Assembly: GCF_040939455.1 (NCBI RefSeq)
Contig: NC_134107.1
Span: 9,115,537-9,179,536 of the forward strand
DNA: 64,000 nucleotides
Source of the DNA: Microcebus murinus
Taxonomy: Eukaryota; Chordata; Mammalia; Primates; Cheirogaleidae
Direction of reading: 5' to 3'
This document shows, piece by piece, positions 37,595 through 49,960 of this stretch. Both the position numbers and the translations under genes were made by a program. The notes below the pieces were generated by a model. It was not told where the DNA came from. It saw only the letters and a list, made by a program, of their open reading frames with translations, and did no database searches. Within the stretch, counting starts at the first letter, position 1, and every line of letters starts with the position of its first letter.

Positions 37595-38900
37595 TAATTC
37601 AAACCACAAAGGTAACTTAAAAGTTTTTGAGTAGGTACTTTAAACAAACAAGTGAATTGAATTTTACGTGCATACACTTTTCAATTCATACATACGTACA
37701 AGTGAATTGATTTTTTACATTCTATTTCACCCAACCCACCCCAAATATTAATTTAGCCTGTAATCAGTATCAGAATTATTAATGACATTTTGGCATTGTT
37801 TTCTATGTACTAATTCTTCAAAATCAGGGGTGTTATTTTACACACAGAGCACCCCTTAATTCAGATACGGTGTGTCGAACATCCTGCCAGAGTGACAAAG
37901 TTGTGTTGAAAAGAAATGACTTCACGAAAAGGCTTCAGTTTTTAGATGGAAATTAATTAAAATTAAATACATTAAGAAAAACACAGTCCTGCCAGCCACA
38001 CGGCTGCGTGTGGCCTGGGCTGCCATGTCGGGTGGCGTGTCGGGCCGTGCTGGGCCAGGCAGCACCGTGTCCTCCTGCCCTTATCGGCTCGCGCCTGTCC
38101 CGGGCCCCTGGCTCACCTGAGCGGGTCACGCGCACTCGCCTGTTAGAGGGCAAACCGGGCTCGGGTTCAGAGGACTCTGGGGGACATCTGAGGGGTGCTC
38201 GGACGGGGCTTCAGGCTTTGGGAGGCGGAGCGGGAGGGGATCTTGCTCTTCGGAGCTCGGATGACCTGCTGTGATGTGGAAGGGGTCTGCATCCTTGAGC
38301 TGGGCGCCTCGGGCCACGCACGCCCCTCTCTGGCCTGTCCAGTGGCTCTGCTGCCCCTCGAGCTCCAGCCTCCGCCTGCAGCCAGTGCCGGTGCCCACAG
38401 AGCAGGACCTGCGGTCCTTCCCCCGCCTGGCACACCGACGGCAGTTCTCAGATGGCTTGTCCTTTTCCCTGTCACAGGGGTCTGGCTGTGACCTTCCTTG
38501 GGGACTCTGCCACTCCGGGGTTCTGTCCCCCACACTTGGTGTTGACCGGCCCTGGCGGCTTCCTCCCCTGCACACTGACGAACTCCCACCGTCCCGACAG
38601 CAGTCCGGGAAGCACGCGCCGTGGCGTGCCCACTCTGCGGATGAGAAGACTGAGGCGCGGGGAGATGGCGTCATTTGCCGAGTGGAGAGTTACCAAGGGG
38701 CAGAGCTGGGATGTGGGACCCAGCCGGGCAGGCTCCTGCTCTGAGAACTGCCGAGCGACGTGTGTCCTCTGGCTAGAGCCGCCTTGGCTCTTCGGCCTCC
38801 TGGTCCTGGCCTCAGTTTCCCCAACTGAACTGGGAGTGAATGGGACCCTCTGATGGCTAGGTTCCTTCCAGCGCTGAGATTCTCTGCATCACCTCTCACT
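37595..38900. other. AT-rich then GC-rich intergenic DNA, MIR fragments
   Basis: About 37600-37990 is AT-rich unclassified sequence. MIR cores are at about 38620-38720 (GATGAGAAGACTGAGGCGCG) and 38810-38885 (CTCAGTTTCCCCAACTGAAC). Confidence 0.5.
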
Positions 38901-39228
<328 letters not shown>

Positions 39229-39244
39229 TCACCTCTCACTTTTT

Positions 39245-40051
39245 GTCTTCTCGGTGGCTTTGTTCTGGCGGTGAGTCTGAGGGCGGGTGGGTGGGGAAGC
39301 CACATCAAACCGGGCAGCCCCGGGCCCTCCTGGCAGCTCGGCCCCTGCCCACGCTTCCCAGGGCTGCATCCTGATGCTGGGAAAAGCCCGCGCTGCATCT
39401 TGGCACTTGGGCTCCGCAGCTGCCAGGGGCTGGCCGCGTGGGGTCCCCGGGCTGGCGTGGTGGCGGCCCGGCGGCCAGGGCAGCGGGGGTGCGCCGAGGG
39501 GCAGGCATCCATCACTGCCAGCAGCTCGCGCGGGCCCTGCCAAGTTGTGGTGGAACCGGGCCCAGGTGCCGACGTGCTTGGTAACTGGTTTGCTATTTGA
39601 AAAATTAAAGCGGTGTCAAGAAAATCTAACCTCCACGTTCGTATCAGCAGTCTGGAGCCGGGCGGGTGGCGGCCAGCGCAGGGCTGTTTGTGCAGGGCGG
39701 CCAGTGGGAGGGCGCCCCGGGACGGGAGAGATTACAGCAAAGAATATTATCCACCCAGAGCTCGGGGTGGGGAGGCAACAACCTGGGAGCAGGAGGCACA
39801 GGCTGGGCTCGACCCTCCCCAGCTGCCGGGAGCCGCGCGGGAAGGCGTGGCGCGGTGCGGGAAGGCGTGGCGAGGTGCGGGACGGCTCCCCCTGGACCTG
39901 CCGTGTGCCAGGAACACTTGCCAGGTGCTGGGGCGGGCAGCGTCGGGGCGGCGCCTCCAGGGCGCACAGCACCTGGGCCCGTGGTACTTCTAGGGACCCA
40001 CCATGATGTTTTAATTTCTTGTAAAATCAGAAGCAGGAAATGAACTTTTAG
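39245..40051. other. GC-rich intergenic DNA, small tandem repeat
   Basis: A 20-bp unit (AAGGCGTGGCGCGGTGCGGG) is repeated just over twice at about 39841-39885. No gene seen. Confidence 0.55.
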
Positions 40052-41728
40052 GTTGAAGAAATAATGGTTAAATAATGTCCCCACGTGCTACCCTGAGCAA
40101 TCTATACACTCAGTGCAATCCACATCAAAATACCAAGGACATTCTTCATCGAAATAGAAGAAACACTCCTGAAGTTCACATGGAATCACAAAAGACCCCA
40201 CACAGCCAAAGCAAGCCCGAGCAAAAAGAACAAAGCCGGAGGCATCACGCTGCCTGATTTCAAAATATCTTACAAAGCTATAGTGACCAAAACGGCGTGG
40301 GACTGGCATAAAAACAGATGCACAGATCAATGTAGCAGAATAGAGAACCCAGAAGCAAATCCGCATACTTAAAGCCAACTGATTTTCTACAGAGGCACCA
40401 AGAATGTACAATCTCTTCAATAAACGGTGCTGGGAAAATTGGATATCCCCCTGCAGAAGAAAGAAACTAGACCCCTATCTCTCACCATGTACAAAAACAA
40501 GCTCAAAATGGAATGTAGGATCTGCAAGTATGAAACTACTGGAAGAAAACACAGGGGACACACCTTGGGACATTCTCCTGGGCAAAGATTTTACGGAGCG
40601 AACGTCAAAAGCACGGCAGCAAAAGCGACAATAGACAAATGGGACTGTATCAAACTGAAATAAGTTCTGCTCAGCAAAGGGAACTAATGACAGCGTGAAG
40701 AGACAGCCTACAGAATAAGAAAATATTTGCAGACCGTCTGTCTGACAAGGGTTAATACCCAGAATATATAAGGAACTCAACAGCCAAAGAGCAAATAAGA
40801 TTAAAAAATGGGCAGAGGACCTGAATAGACATTTCTCAAGAGAAGACATACAGTGGCGGGGGGTGTGGAAAGTGCTCAGCTTCACTAATCACAAGGGAAA
40901 TGCAAATCAAAACCACGGTGAGATATTGTCTCACCCTGGTTGAAGTGGCTATTACTGAAAAGACAAAAAATAGCAATGGCTGTGAAGATGCGGAGAGAAG
41001 GGAACTCTCACTCGCCGTTGGCGGGAATGTAAATTTGTGCAGCGGTCGCAGAAAACAGTCATGGAGGTTCCTCAAGAACTAGAAATGGAGCAACTGGATG
41101 AGCCAGCAGTCCCCGGCCCCCGCTGGGTACATACCCAAGAGAGATGGAATCAGCGTGTGGGAGAGACGCCCGCGCCCCCCATATATTGGGGCATATTCCC
41201 AGCAGCCAAGACGTGGAATCCACCCGAGCGCCCGCCGGCAGATGGGTGGACACAGGGAATGTGCACATCTGTAGGATACAATGCTGTTCAGACATGAAAA
41301 AGAGCGAAATCCCGTCATTCGCAGTAACGTGGGCGGAACCGGAGGGAATCCCGTGAAGGGAGCCCAGCCAGGCACAGACAGACAGACACCGGGAGTCCTC
41401 AAGTTGCTCTCGTAGAAGCAGAGAGCTGAGTGGTGGCCGCCAGGGGCTGGGGCAGGGCCTCGGGGAGAGGGTGGTTAGCGGGTACAAGGCTGCAGTCGGG
41501 TCGGAGGAGGTTCTGGTCTTCCGGGGCACAGTATGGTGACCAGAGTTGACAGTGATTCAAAACAGCTAGAAGAGAAGAACTGGAACGTTCCCTCCCAACA
41601 CACAGAGAAGGTGAATGGCTGAGGCCATGGATATCCCAGTTACTCTGACTTAATCACCACACATCGTGTACATGTATGGAAGCATCACATGTACCGTAAA
41701 CATGTACATGTATTATGTGTGAACTAAA
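40052..41728 (+). mobile_element. L1 LINE, 3' part (end of ORF2 and 3' UTR), broken
   Basis: Ordered L1 words: AATCCACATCAAAATACCAA, CAAAGCCGGAGGCATCACGC, GACCAAAACGGCGTGGGACT, AATAAACGGTGCTGGGAAAA, TCACAAGGGAAATGCAAATC and CAATGCTGTTCAGACATGAA. The ORF2 frame is broken by stops. The 3' UTR includes CATGTATGGAAGCATCACAT. The right end abuts an MLT1 LTR. It is truncated at the 5' end and cannot move. Confidence 0.93.
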
Positions 41729-41735
41729 GATGAAG

Positions 41736-42080
41736 AGACAATGTCCCCGCAAAATTCACGTCCACCCAGAGCCTCAGAGGATGGCCTGGTTTGGAAAAAG
41801 GGTCTTTGCAGATGTGATCAAGTGGCGATGAGGTCCCTCTGGAGCAGGGTGGCCCTGATCTGGTGGAGACACAGAGACACGTGGGGTGAAGGCCCCGTGG
41901 CCGAGGGAGGGCCCCCGGCAGCTGCCAGGGCTGGGGGCGGGAGGCGTCTCTCGCAGAGCCGCCCGAGGACACCAGCCTGGCTGACCCCTTGATTTTGGAC
42001 TTCTGAGCTCCGGAACTGGGGGAGAGCACGCTTCTGCGGTTCTAAGCCACCTGCCGCACCTGGTTACGGCGGCCCCAGGA
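41736..42080 (+). mobile_element. MLT1-type MaLR LTR
   Basis: GGTTTGGAAAAAGGGTCTTT, GCAGATGTGATCAAGTGGCG, CTTGATTTTGGACTTCTGAG and CTGCGGTTCTAAGCCACCTG give an MLT1 LTR on the + strand, directly after the L1. Confidence 0.85.
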
Positions 42081-44584
42081 CGGCAACCCCAGATGTCATA
42101 CTAACTTGCCCGTATCCCAACATAGGTGTGACACAGAAATAAATTCTTTCTTTCTTTTTTAAATGGAAGAAGGAACTGAAGTGTTCATCTGCGGCGACAA
42201 GCCTGGCGTCCTTCCGACACGCACCTCCCGGGCCAGGGCCTGGCTGGGGGAGGCGGGCGGGGTCTGAGCGCAGGGAGCTCTCGGCTGTGCGGGGCGGAGG
42301 TTGCCGGGAGAGACAGCCCTGGCGTGAGAATCGGGGGTCCCGTTCCGGCTCTGCCATTTCCTGGCCGTGTCACCTCCAGAGCCCGTGTGACCCCTGCGAG
42401 CCGCGTCACCTGCTAGCCGGGCCCCGCTCCGGAGGGCGCGGGTGAGGCAGTGAGGACGTGTGTATGATCCCGGGGTGCAGCGCGGGAGCCGGGGGTTCGT
42501 AGAGCTCAGCCTCTGGCGGGGCCTTGACCACGGGCAGATCTACCACCTGCTCCGGCATCGTAAAGAAGGACATTCCTGCCTTCTGGAATTTTCTACCCAC
42601 ATTTCAAAAGAGCTGAGCCCTCCTTCCGTCAGCGTGGGTCTGATGAACGTCCTGCGCCGGCATTTGTCGAGCTTGGGGTCCCTGTCAGCTCTTGTCCTCG
42701 TGCCAGCTCAACGTTGTGCTTGTTCTAAACGGAGTCCCAGGAGGCCCTGCCTGTGCCACCCTCACGCCCCTTCCCTCCGTGCACCGAGGCCCCCGGCCTG
42801 CCGGCAGTGGGGACTGGGCAGGCAGCTGGGCAAAGAGTGAGCCCCTGGCACGAGCTGGGCGAGGCCCCCGGCACTGTCTGAGCTGCCCAGGGGCAGCCTA
42901 GAAATGTGCCCAGACTGGGATATCTCGATGGGCCGCTGCACCTCAGCTCGGCTGCCTGGCCTTTCAGGGGAGGCCTGGCCAGTCTCAGGGCCACCGAGCA
43001 TCCAGGCGGTGGGCCGTCACATGTTTCCGAGAGCAGCCCTGGGCTGGCTGCCACACGGCACGCTGGCTGCGTGCCAGGCCTGGGCATCGCCGCCTCCACT
43101 GGGCTGCTTGGAGAGGCCGGGCACGGCAGGACTGCGACCCACACCTCCCCCAGCAGGAAGCCGGGGCACAGAGAGGCTGGGAGCCTTGCCGGTGGGTGGC
43201 ACAGCCAGGATGGAAGCCCAGGGAAGCCGGGTGGGAGGCTGGGGAGGTGACGGGCCGGGAGGGAGGGTGCCGCTTTGCTGCCCAGGTGCTGCGACCTGCG
43301 GGTGGAGCGCGTGCCAGGCGCGCTCCTGCCTCTAGGTGGGGCATGCTGCACGTGTGCTCCGGCTCCGGCTCGGCTCCCGCACCAGCGGGGCATTCCCGGC
43401 TGCAGCGCTGAGCTCTGGGGTTTTCTGGCTCCCAGAACAGTGGGTGGGAACCGAGGTGGGGTGCAGGGCCCTGCAGCCAGCCCAGGAAGGGACCCACCCC
43501 CGACTGGCGCCCCTTCTTCGGATGCCTCTGCCACGCAGTGGGGTGCAAGGGGGTCTCTCGGGGCAGTCTCCCCTCGCCCCTTCTCTGGGGCTGGAACCCC
43601 TCGGACAGGCCTGAGACAGTCATGAGCCCCCCACCCTGTCCTCTCCCCTCAAACCCCGTGGGGACCCCTCATCCCTGCGGGGCCCTTGGGTTGCTCTCAG
43701 GAGGGAGCCACAGGGAGGTGTTTGCACTTGCGGGTGTGTCGGGCAGCCACGTGCTGGGGTCTGGGGGTGACCTTGGGCCAGATGAGGCTGGGCGCTTCCC
43801 GAGGGCGGGGCGTCGGGGTGCAGCCTGTGCCGCCCCTCGTTCCTGCTCCGCCCTGGGCCCTTCTCTACTCCGAGGTAGTCTCCGGAAAGTGAGTGGTGTT
43901 TGCTGGCCCGTGAGACCCGGCTCCCTCCGCATTCTGTCCCTGTCCTCATCTTGGGCCATGCAGCCCCTCCTCTCGCCCCCAGGCCTGATCCCTCCCTCTG
44001 AAAAGTGGGGGGAGGAGGCACTGGCTTGGTGACCCCCAAGGCCCCCCAGCACAGCCTCAGTGGCCCGGGCGGAAGTCCTGAGGCTGGGTAGCTGGGGGTG
44101 ACTTGGCTCCTCCAGGCCTCAGTTGGCCCATCTGCAGAATGGAGAGAACACAGGGCCCCCTGCGTGCCTTAGCCCGTTCAGCACCGTGTCTGCACATGCT
44201 TCTCCTCCTCCTCCAGCTTTGTCCCTGTCCTGATGAGGACGGAGATTGGGGGGGGTGTTAGCGAGCCAATTAGCACGCAGGAAAGGTGGCCCTTTTCACA
44301 GTGTGATGGCCCTTGGCAAAGGTACACCGTTGTGCAACCTGCACTGCAGCGAGGGATGGAACAGCCCCATGCCCCACAGCCCCCTGACGCTGCCCCTCTG
44401 TCGTCAACACCTCCCTCCCCGCACCCAGCCAATAAACACCTGGCTTCCACCCCTATGGCTTTACCTGTTCCAAGGTGCGGTGTGAATGGAGTCCTGCAGG
44501 AGGCAGCTCCGCCACTTAGCTCGCTGACACCCACTCGCGTTGCCGTGCGTATCTGCAGCTGACGTTGCAGAGCGTTTCGGGAGC
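42081..44584. other. GC-rich intergenic DNA with MIR fragments
   Basis: MIR-like cores lie at about 42330-42420 and 44095-44190 (CCTCAGTTGGCCCATCTGCA). No gene is seen. Confidence 0.5.
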
Positions 44585-45245
44585 GCTGGGCTGTATGCAT
44601 GCACCACAGTTTGCTCTTCCGTCTACCGGCGATGGACAGTGGAGTTGTTTCCGGTTTTGGCCACTATGAATAAAGCTGCTCTCAACATTTGTACCGGGTT
44701 TTTTGTGTGCATGTGTTTCGTTTCTCTTGGGTACATGCTAGAGGTGGGATTATCGCTGGATTGCATGTTAAGTATATATTTAACTTTATAAGAAACTGTC
44801 AAACTCTTTTCCAACGTGGCTGCACTATTTTACCTTCCCAGCAGCAATGAATGAGAATTGCAGTTGCTCTGCGTGCTTGCCTGCACTTGGTCGTGTCGAT
44901 TTTTAAATTTTAGCCACTTTAATAGATAGTGGTTTTAATCTGCATTTCCTGCTGTCTAATGATGCTGAGCATGTTTTCATTTGACATCAGTTTTCTTCTT
45001 GGGCGAAATGTCCAAATTTTGCTCATTGTTTGCCTTGCTATTGAGTTGTAAGTGTTCTTTCTATATTCTGGGGATAGGATATTTATAATCTACATATTTG
45101 GGAAGTATTTTCTCCCAGGCTGTGGCTTGTCTTCTCGTTTTATTGGCAGAGTCTTTTGAGGAGGAGTTTGGGTTTGGACGAGACTGACTCATAATTCTTT
45201 CTTTTACGGCCGGTGCTTTTGATCCTGTCTAAGAGTTTCTCCTCT
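44585..45245 (-). mobile_element. L1 LINE fragment, antisense
   Basis: CGATGGACAGTGGAGTTGTT, GCCACTATGAATAAAGCTGC, AACTGTCAAACTCTTTTCCA and TTTTCTTCTTGGGCGAAATG are the familiar antisense words of the L1 ORF2 end, with all frames broken. Confidence 0.88.
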
Positions 45246-46085
45246 GTTTTCTGCCACGTGTGCGGTTGCGGGTTTTGCATGTGGGTCTGTGATCCGTTCT
45301 CGGTTGCCTTTGCTGTGAGCTCCGTTTTGTCTGCGGCACCCTGCAGTGCCCACCTCCGTCCGAGGCCACCAGCGGCTGGCCGGGCTGTTCCCGCCACGGC
45401 CGCCTTTGTCCGCTGTCGGCTGGGGCTGCCTGCGACCATCGGATGTGGAGCCCACACGGGTAGGGGCCCCGTGTGTGTGGCCGGGACGCGTCTGAGGAGC
45501 GGGGAGGGCAGCCCGGCTCGAGGGAGTGAGATGCTGGTGGGACGGGCGAGGGTGGAAGGGGCAGACCGTCCGGGGAGGGGGGATGGACAGCCAGGTGCAG
45601 AGCTCTGGGCTTGGTCCCGTGGGCCCGGGTGGGGGCACAGTGCTGAGAGGCCGCACGGACCTGTGCTTCCCTCCGGCTACCCTGCCTGGGGGAGCAGGGC
45701 CACTAAGCCGTGGGGGCTTTGGGGCGTTACGGAGTCTCTCTGAGCCTCAGTTTTGTCGTCTGCAGAATGGGCAGGACAGCAGTGCCGTGCTAGGTTGCTG
45801 GGGGCATTCGGGGGGGTCGTGTGAGTAAGGTGCTGTGCTCACAGGGGTCCTGACAAATGGAACGTGCTCAGGCTGAGTCTTGAGGGCTCGGAGGTGTGCG
45901 GGGGTGGCACGAGGGGGTGGCCTGGCGTGGTTCCTGTGCGTGGCGTTTTGGGGAGATTAATGTGGCCAGGGTAGGAAAGCAGGAGGCGGGGAGGGAAGAG
46001 CCCCCGGCTGGGAGCCTGGGCCGCCAGCACGTGGGAAGGGGGAGGAGTTGGGCGTGCCTGGTGGTCCTTTAAAAAGCAGCGGCAT
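45246..46085. other. GC-rich intergenic DNA with MIR fragment
   Basis: A MIR core is at about 45725-45845 (CTCAGTTTTGTCGTCTGCAG). No gene seen. Confidence 0.5.
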
Positions 46086-46410
46086 GGCCAGGCGCGGTGG
46101 CTCACGCCTGTAATCCTAGCACTCTGGGAGGCCGAGGCAGGAGGATTGCTCGAGGTCAGGAGTTCAAAACCAGCCTGAGCAAGAGCGAGACCCCGTCTCT
46201 ACTATAAATAGAAAGAAATTAATTGGCCAACTAATATATATAGAAAAAATCAGCCGGGCATGGTGGCGCATGCCTGTAGTCCTAGCTACTCGGGAGGCTG
46301 AGGCAGGAGGATCACTTGAGCCCAGGAGATTGAGGTTGCTGTGAGCTAGGCTGACGCCATGGCACTCACTGTAGCCTGGGCAACAAAGTGAGACTCTGTC
46401 TCAAAAAAAA
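46086..46410 (+). mobile_element. Strepsirrhine Alu dimer, sense
   Basis: It begins GGCCAGGCGCGGTGGCTCAC and ends GAGACTCTGTCTC plus a short A-tail. It contains the reverse of the diagnostic linker (GAAAGAAATTAATTGGCCAA). The sequence around the ends (AAAGCAGCGGCA and AAAGCAGGGGCA) is a likely target duplication with one difference. Confidence 0.96.
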
Positions 46411-48296
46411 GCAGGGGCAGCGATGGCAGCTCTGCCCTTGGGTGGCGTCTCTGGACAAGCCCACGCCCAGGGCGCGGGACTGTGCCGGGCGGCAGCCCGC
46501 GTCATGGTGTCGGGGAGGCATCACGGTTGGGGTGCGAGGTGCCCGAACAAGGGGGGCTCCCGCTGGTCCTGCCAGCCCCCCCAATGGGACCCCGAGCCTG
46601 AGCCTTTGTCTGTGCTCACCCAGCACATCCTCTGATGGGGGCGGCTGGGGCCGCCGCTCTGCCCTCCCCTCCCCCACCTGCTGCGGGCGCCTCCAGCTCC
46701 TCCAGCTCTTTTTGGGGTGCAGTGGCACCCCGATTCCCACAGGCCCTGGGACCCCCGGCCCCTCCTCCTTGATGCCGCCGCCCTGGTGCACCAGGGGCAT
46801 CTATAGGGTGGGGCAGGCGCAGTGTCCGAAGGGGCCATCCCGGGGCCGTGTTGGAAGCCAGACGTTTGCTGGGCAGGAAACATCATCGGAGCCGGGCTGC
46901 CCTTTGGAGAGTTATCTTAATCCCTGGTTGCTTTTTCTCACCCTCCTAGCTCCCCTCCTGCCCCTGAGACAAACCGCAGTGTCCCAAAGAGCCGGAAGTG
47001 CTCCAGGCCCCGTAGACTGCCCTCGGGACCGACGGGGCCTGTTTCCTGCCGGGTGGAGGAGCGTCTTCGTGGCCCTGTGCCGCGTGGCCTGGCCGGGAGC
47101 CCCCGCTGTGCCGGCCCAGCCACGGAAGGGGCGTGGCTGCGCCGGTCTCCTGGGAAACGTTAGACGCGGCCTGCGGGCTCAGCTGAAGCAACGGGCCGAG
47201 GCCCCGGGGGAGGGTGTGGGAGACGGGCTGGGGCCGGGCGGGCGGCGGGTGGGCAGAGAGGGGGCAGAAATCCCTCCCAGCAGCCGTCCGTCCGCCCTGG
47301 CAGTGCCGGACTTCTAAGCGAAAGTGCCAGAAGCCAGTGGTTCCGGGAAGGAGCTTGGAGACCCCTCACGTGGATTCGGACCCCCGCTCTGGGGCACTGG
47401 GTTCAAGTTCCTGAACTTCCGCTTGATGCAGTTTGTTAAAGGAAATACCTGCCGTGTGGGAATGCTGGTGGGACCATGGCAAAGTGCTGCGTGCTGAGAC
47501 CACGCTGCAGCCTGCCGGCCCGGTCTGGTCTCCCTCTCCCTTCCTACCTTCCTCAGGGAACCCTGGAGGCAGCCGTGCTAGAAATGTGCCTGGGTAGGGT
47601 TCCCGACCCTCCAGCTGCCTTGGAATCAGGGCCATGTGACACTGTTCCGTCTAAAGGAAGGGAAGTAAGTGGAAATCTGCTGAGGATGGCCTGGTAAGGT
47701 TTTGCTTTCCCGATACAGGCATTGTTGCCTCCTTCTCGGCTCTTTCCTTCATCCTGGAGCCTAGGTTAAGGGCTGGAGGTGCAGCAGCCATATTGGGCCC
47801 ATGAGGATGAAACTACAAACTCAGGGATGCTGGGGTCAGAGGTGCTTAGACATTGAAGGGGTCAGGCAGATGCTGCCCAATGCTTTTTATCAGAGAAAAC
47901 TAAACCTCATGGGTTATTCTATGTATGGGGTTTCGGAAGCCTCTTAAGTGAGGCATACAATATTTGCCGTATAATAGATGCTCAATAAAAGCAAAAGCAC
48001 TCTTTCCCTTTTGCATCTGCCATCCAGAGGCAGAAAGTCACTTGCAGTCACATGTCCAGTAAGGGGGCCACTGGTTCTCAAACCCAGCACCCTGGGTGTT
48101 TAGGTCAGTCTACTTTCCAACATTGCCTGGCCTGAAACAGGGCCTGGGTTCCAGAGTCCGGGTTCTGGGACTGGGAGGGTACAAACGTGGGCTCCACGCA
48201 GATGCTGAGCCTCGGGGGAGAAGGAGGCTTGGCCCTGCCCTCGGGGAACCTACAGTCAGTTGGTGGAGACGTTGACAAGGGCAGACACAAAGAAAA
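46411..48296. other. Intergenic DNA, old repeat debris
   Basis: About 47600-47830 may be a decayed DNA transposon or LTR (GGGCCATGTGACACTGTTCC; GCAGCAGCCATATTGGGCCC) and about 47950-47995 an L2 tail (ATAATAGATGCTCAATAAAA). No gene seen. Confidence 0.4.
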
Positions 48297-48540
48297 TGCA
48301 GCCGATCCCGGTTATTCATGATGGTTACGTCCCGTCCAGTCACGGCAAGCCCTGCGTGAGGGACCGTGGTCTCACCACAATACAGGGTTCGGTTCCTACG
48401 AGCCTCTGGCTACGACGTTTTTGTCAACTGATCACAACATGCTTCATACGAGACCAGGGCCTACATCACGGGGGTTCGATCGGTTACAGGTCGCTACGCT
48501 CCAAGGAAAATCGCTGCATTGCCCCTTGAGGAAGGGCGCT
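48297..48540. mobile_element. Probable DNA transposon remnant
   Basis: CCCGGTTATTCATGATGGTT, ACAGGGTTCGGTTCCTACGA and CGACGTTTTTGTCAACTGAT look like a TA-class non-autonomous element known from other mammals. I cannot identify the family or the exact ends. Confidence 0.45.
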
Positions 48541-49519
48541 GATCGGAGGGGCCTTGTCTCTGGCACTGTGTGGTCTTCCTAACCAGTGGATACGGGAAGA
48601 AAACACAGAAGTTGCAGCTGCCTTCCACCTGGCCCGGGCTGCGTAGCCACGTCCCTCTCCAGGCTCAGAGTAATTTAAAGTTCCAACAGCTTCTGGATGG
48701 AATTGTTTTATCTCCCAGACGCCACTGGAACGAGCCCATCCCAGACTGTGGCTGGAAGCATAACTTGATGCCATCACCTTGGAGAGCAAGGGAGCATCTT
48801 TTCCTGAAGTTGAAACTGTGCGCTCCCTTCCACCGAGCCCACGCACCCACAGGCATGTCCCCAAGGGAAAACCTCAGCCTGCGCCTGTGTCCGCGCATGT
48901 TTGGTTGAGTCTACACTTCCAGGCGGGCATTTCGCTGCAGGCCCTGGGAGATGTGGCTCCACTGTGTGCGGCGTCCCCGCCGCTGTTGAGAAGTCAGCCG
49001 TGGGCCTGGTTTGCCGCCCTGGCTGCTTGTAAGCTGCTCTCTCCGGCGATAGCCCTTCTCGGCGTTCTGCGATCTGGCATCTTGCAACCACGGGCCAAGC
49101 CAGCAGCCGAAATTGTTCACGGCCGTCCCTGTGTTCTCAGTGGTGCGCAAAGATCGTGCCGCAAGCCCTCTGGTCACAGTCCCCAGCGTCTGTGTTTCTC
49201 TTCCTGTCCCAAAGCGGACACCCCCATGTAACAGCGTCCCGTTACCGTAGTAACAAAGGCTTTCTCCTCGCTCCTGCCGGCCGGGGCTCCTCGAGGCCCT
49301 GCATGGGGTGGCACGCCCCCCGCCTCTCGGGAGCCGTAAGCAGTCAGCTCTTCTTTCTAGGCAGTTGGCTCCGTGTCCATCGTCTGAACACGCCTGATTA
49401 GAATAAAACGCCAGGCACACTTAAAAACATGTTTTTTTGGGGGGGATTGCGTACCTTGGCTGTGATGTCCCAGGCAGGCATGGCTTGTCATCCGCCCTGC
49501 GTTGCGTTCTCTGGGATGC
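48541..49519. other. Intergenic DNA, no gene seen
   Basis: Unclassified sequence with a G-run at about 49438. No exon signals. Confidence 0.45.
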
Positions 49520-49960
49520 CTGACCCCGAGGGTCAATGTCGGCCACGGGCTCTGAGAATCTCTCAGCCTTTGTCCTACTTTGTCCGGCTCTGTCTTCTCC
49601 TTCTGGAGCTCCCGGGGCCAGACTTTGCACCCCTCTCCCTGTCCGCGTGCCTCCTGGCAGCTGCCCTGGGCTTCTCCTGTCTCTCCGCGCCCCGTCCGGG
49701 ACCACGGCCCTTCCTGTTCCCTAGTGCGCTCTTCAGCCCTGGCCGATCCTCTGTCAATGTTAATCGGTATATTTTTCGTTTCTGGAAGTTATATTTAGCT
49801 CTTTCCGAAATCCGCTGGGTCACTTTATAACCTTTTTGCTCTCTATTTACATAATCTTTTAAATATTTTCTTTCGATCCTTTAATCATACTTATTTTGTG
49901 TTATAGTCTGATCATTTTGGTAGGTCTTTTTGGGTCTGATTCTGCTTTTTGTTGTTTCTG
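49520..49960. mobile_element. L1/HAL1-like remnant, orientation uncertain
   Basis: TTTTTCGTTTCTGGAAGTTA, TATTTAGCTCTTTCCGAAAT and TGTGTTATAGTCTGATCATT recall a decayed L1-family region. The call rests on a few words only. Confidence 0.35.

Noticed and set aside
40404..40663. Two short + frames that look coding
   Set aside because: They are pieces of the broken L1 ORF2.
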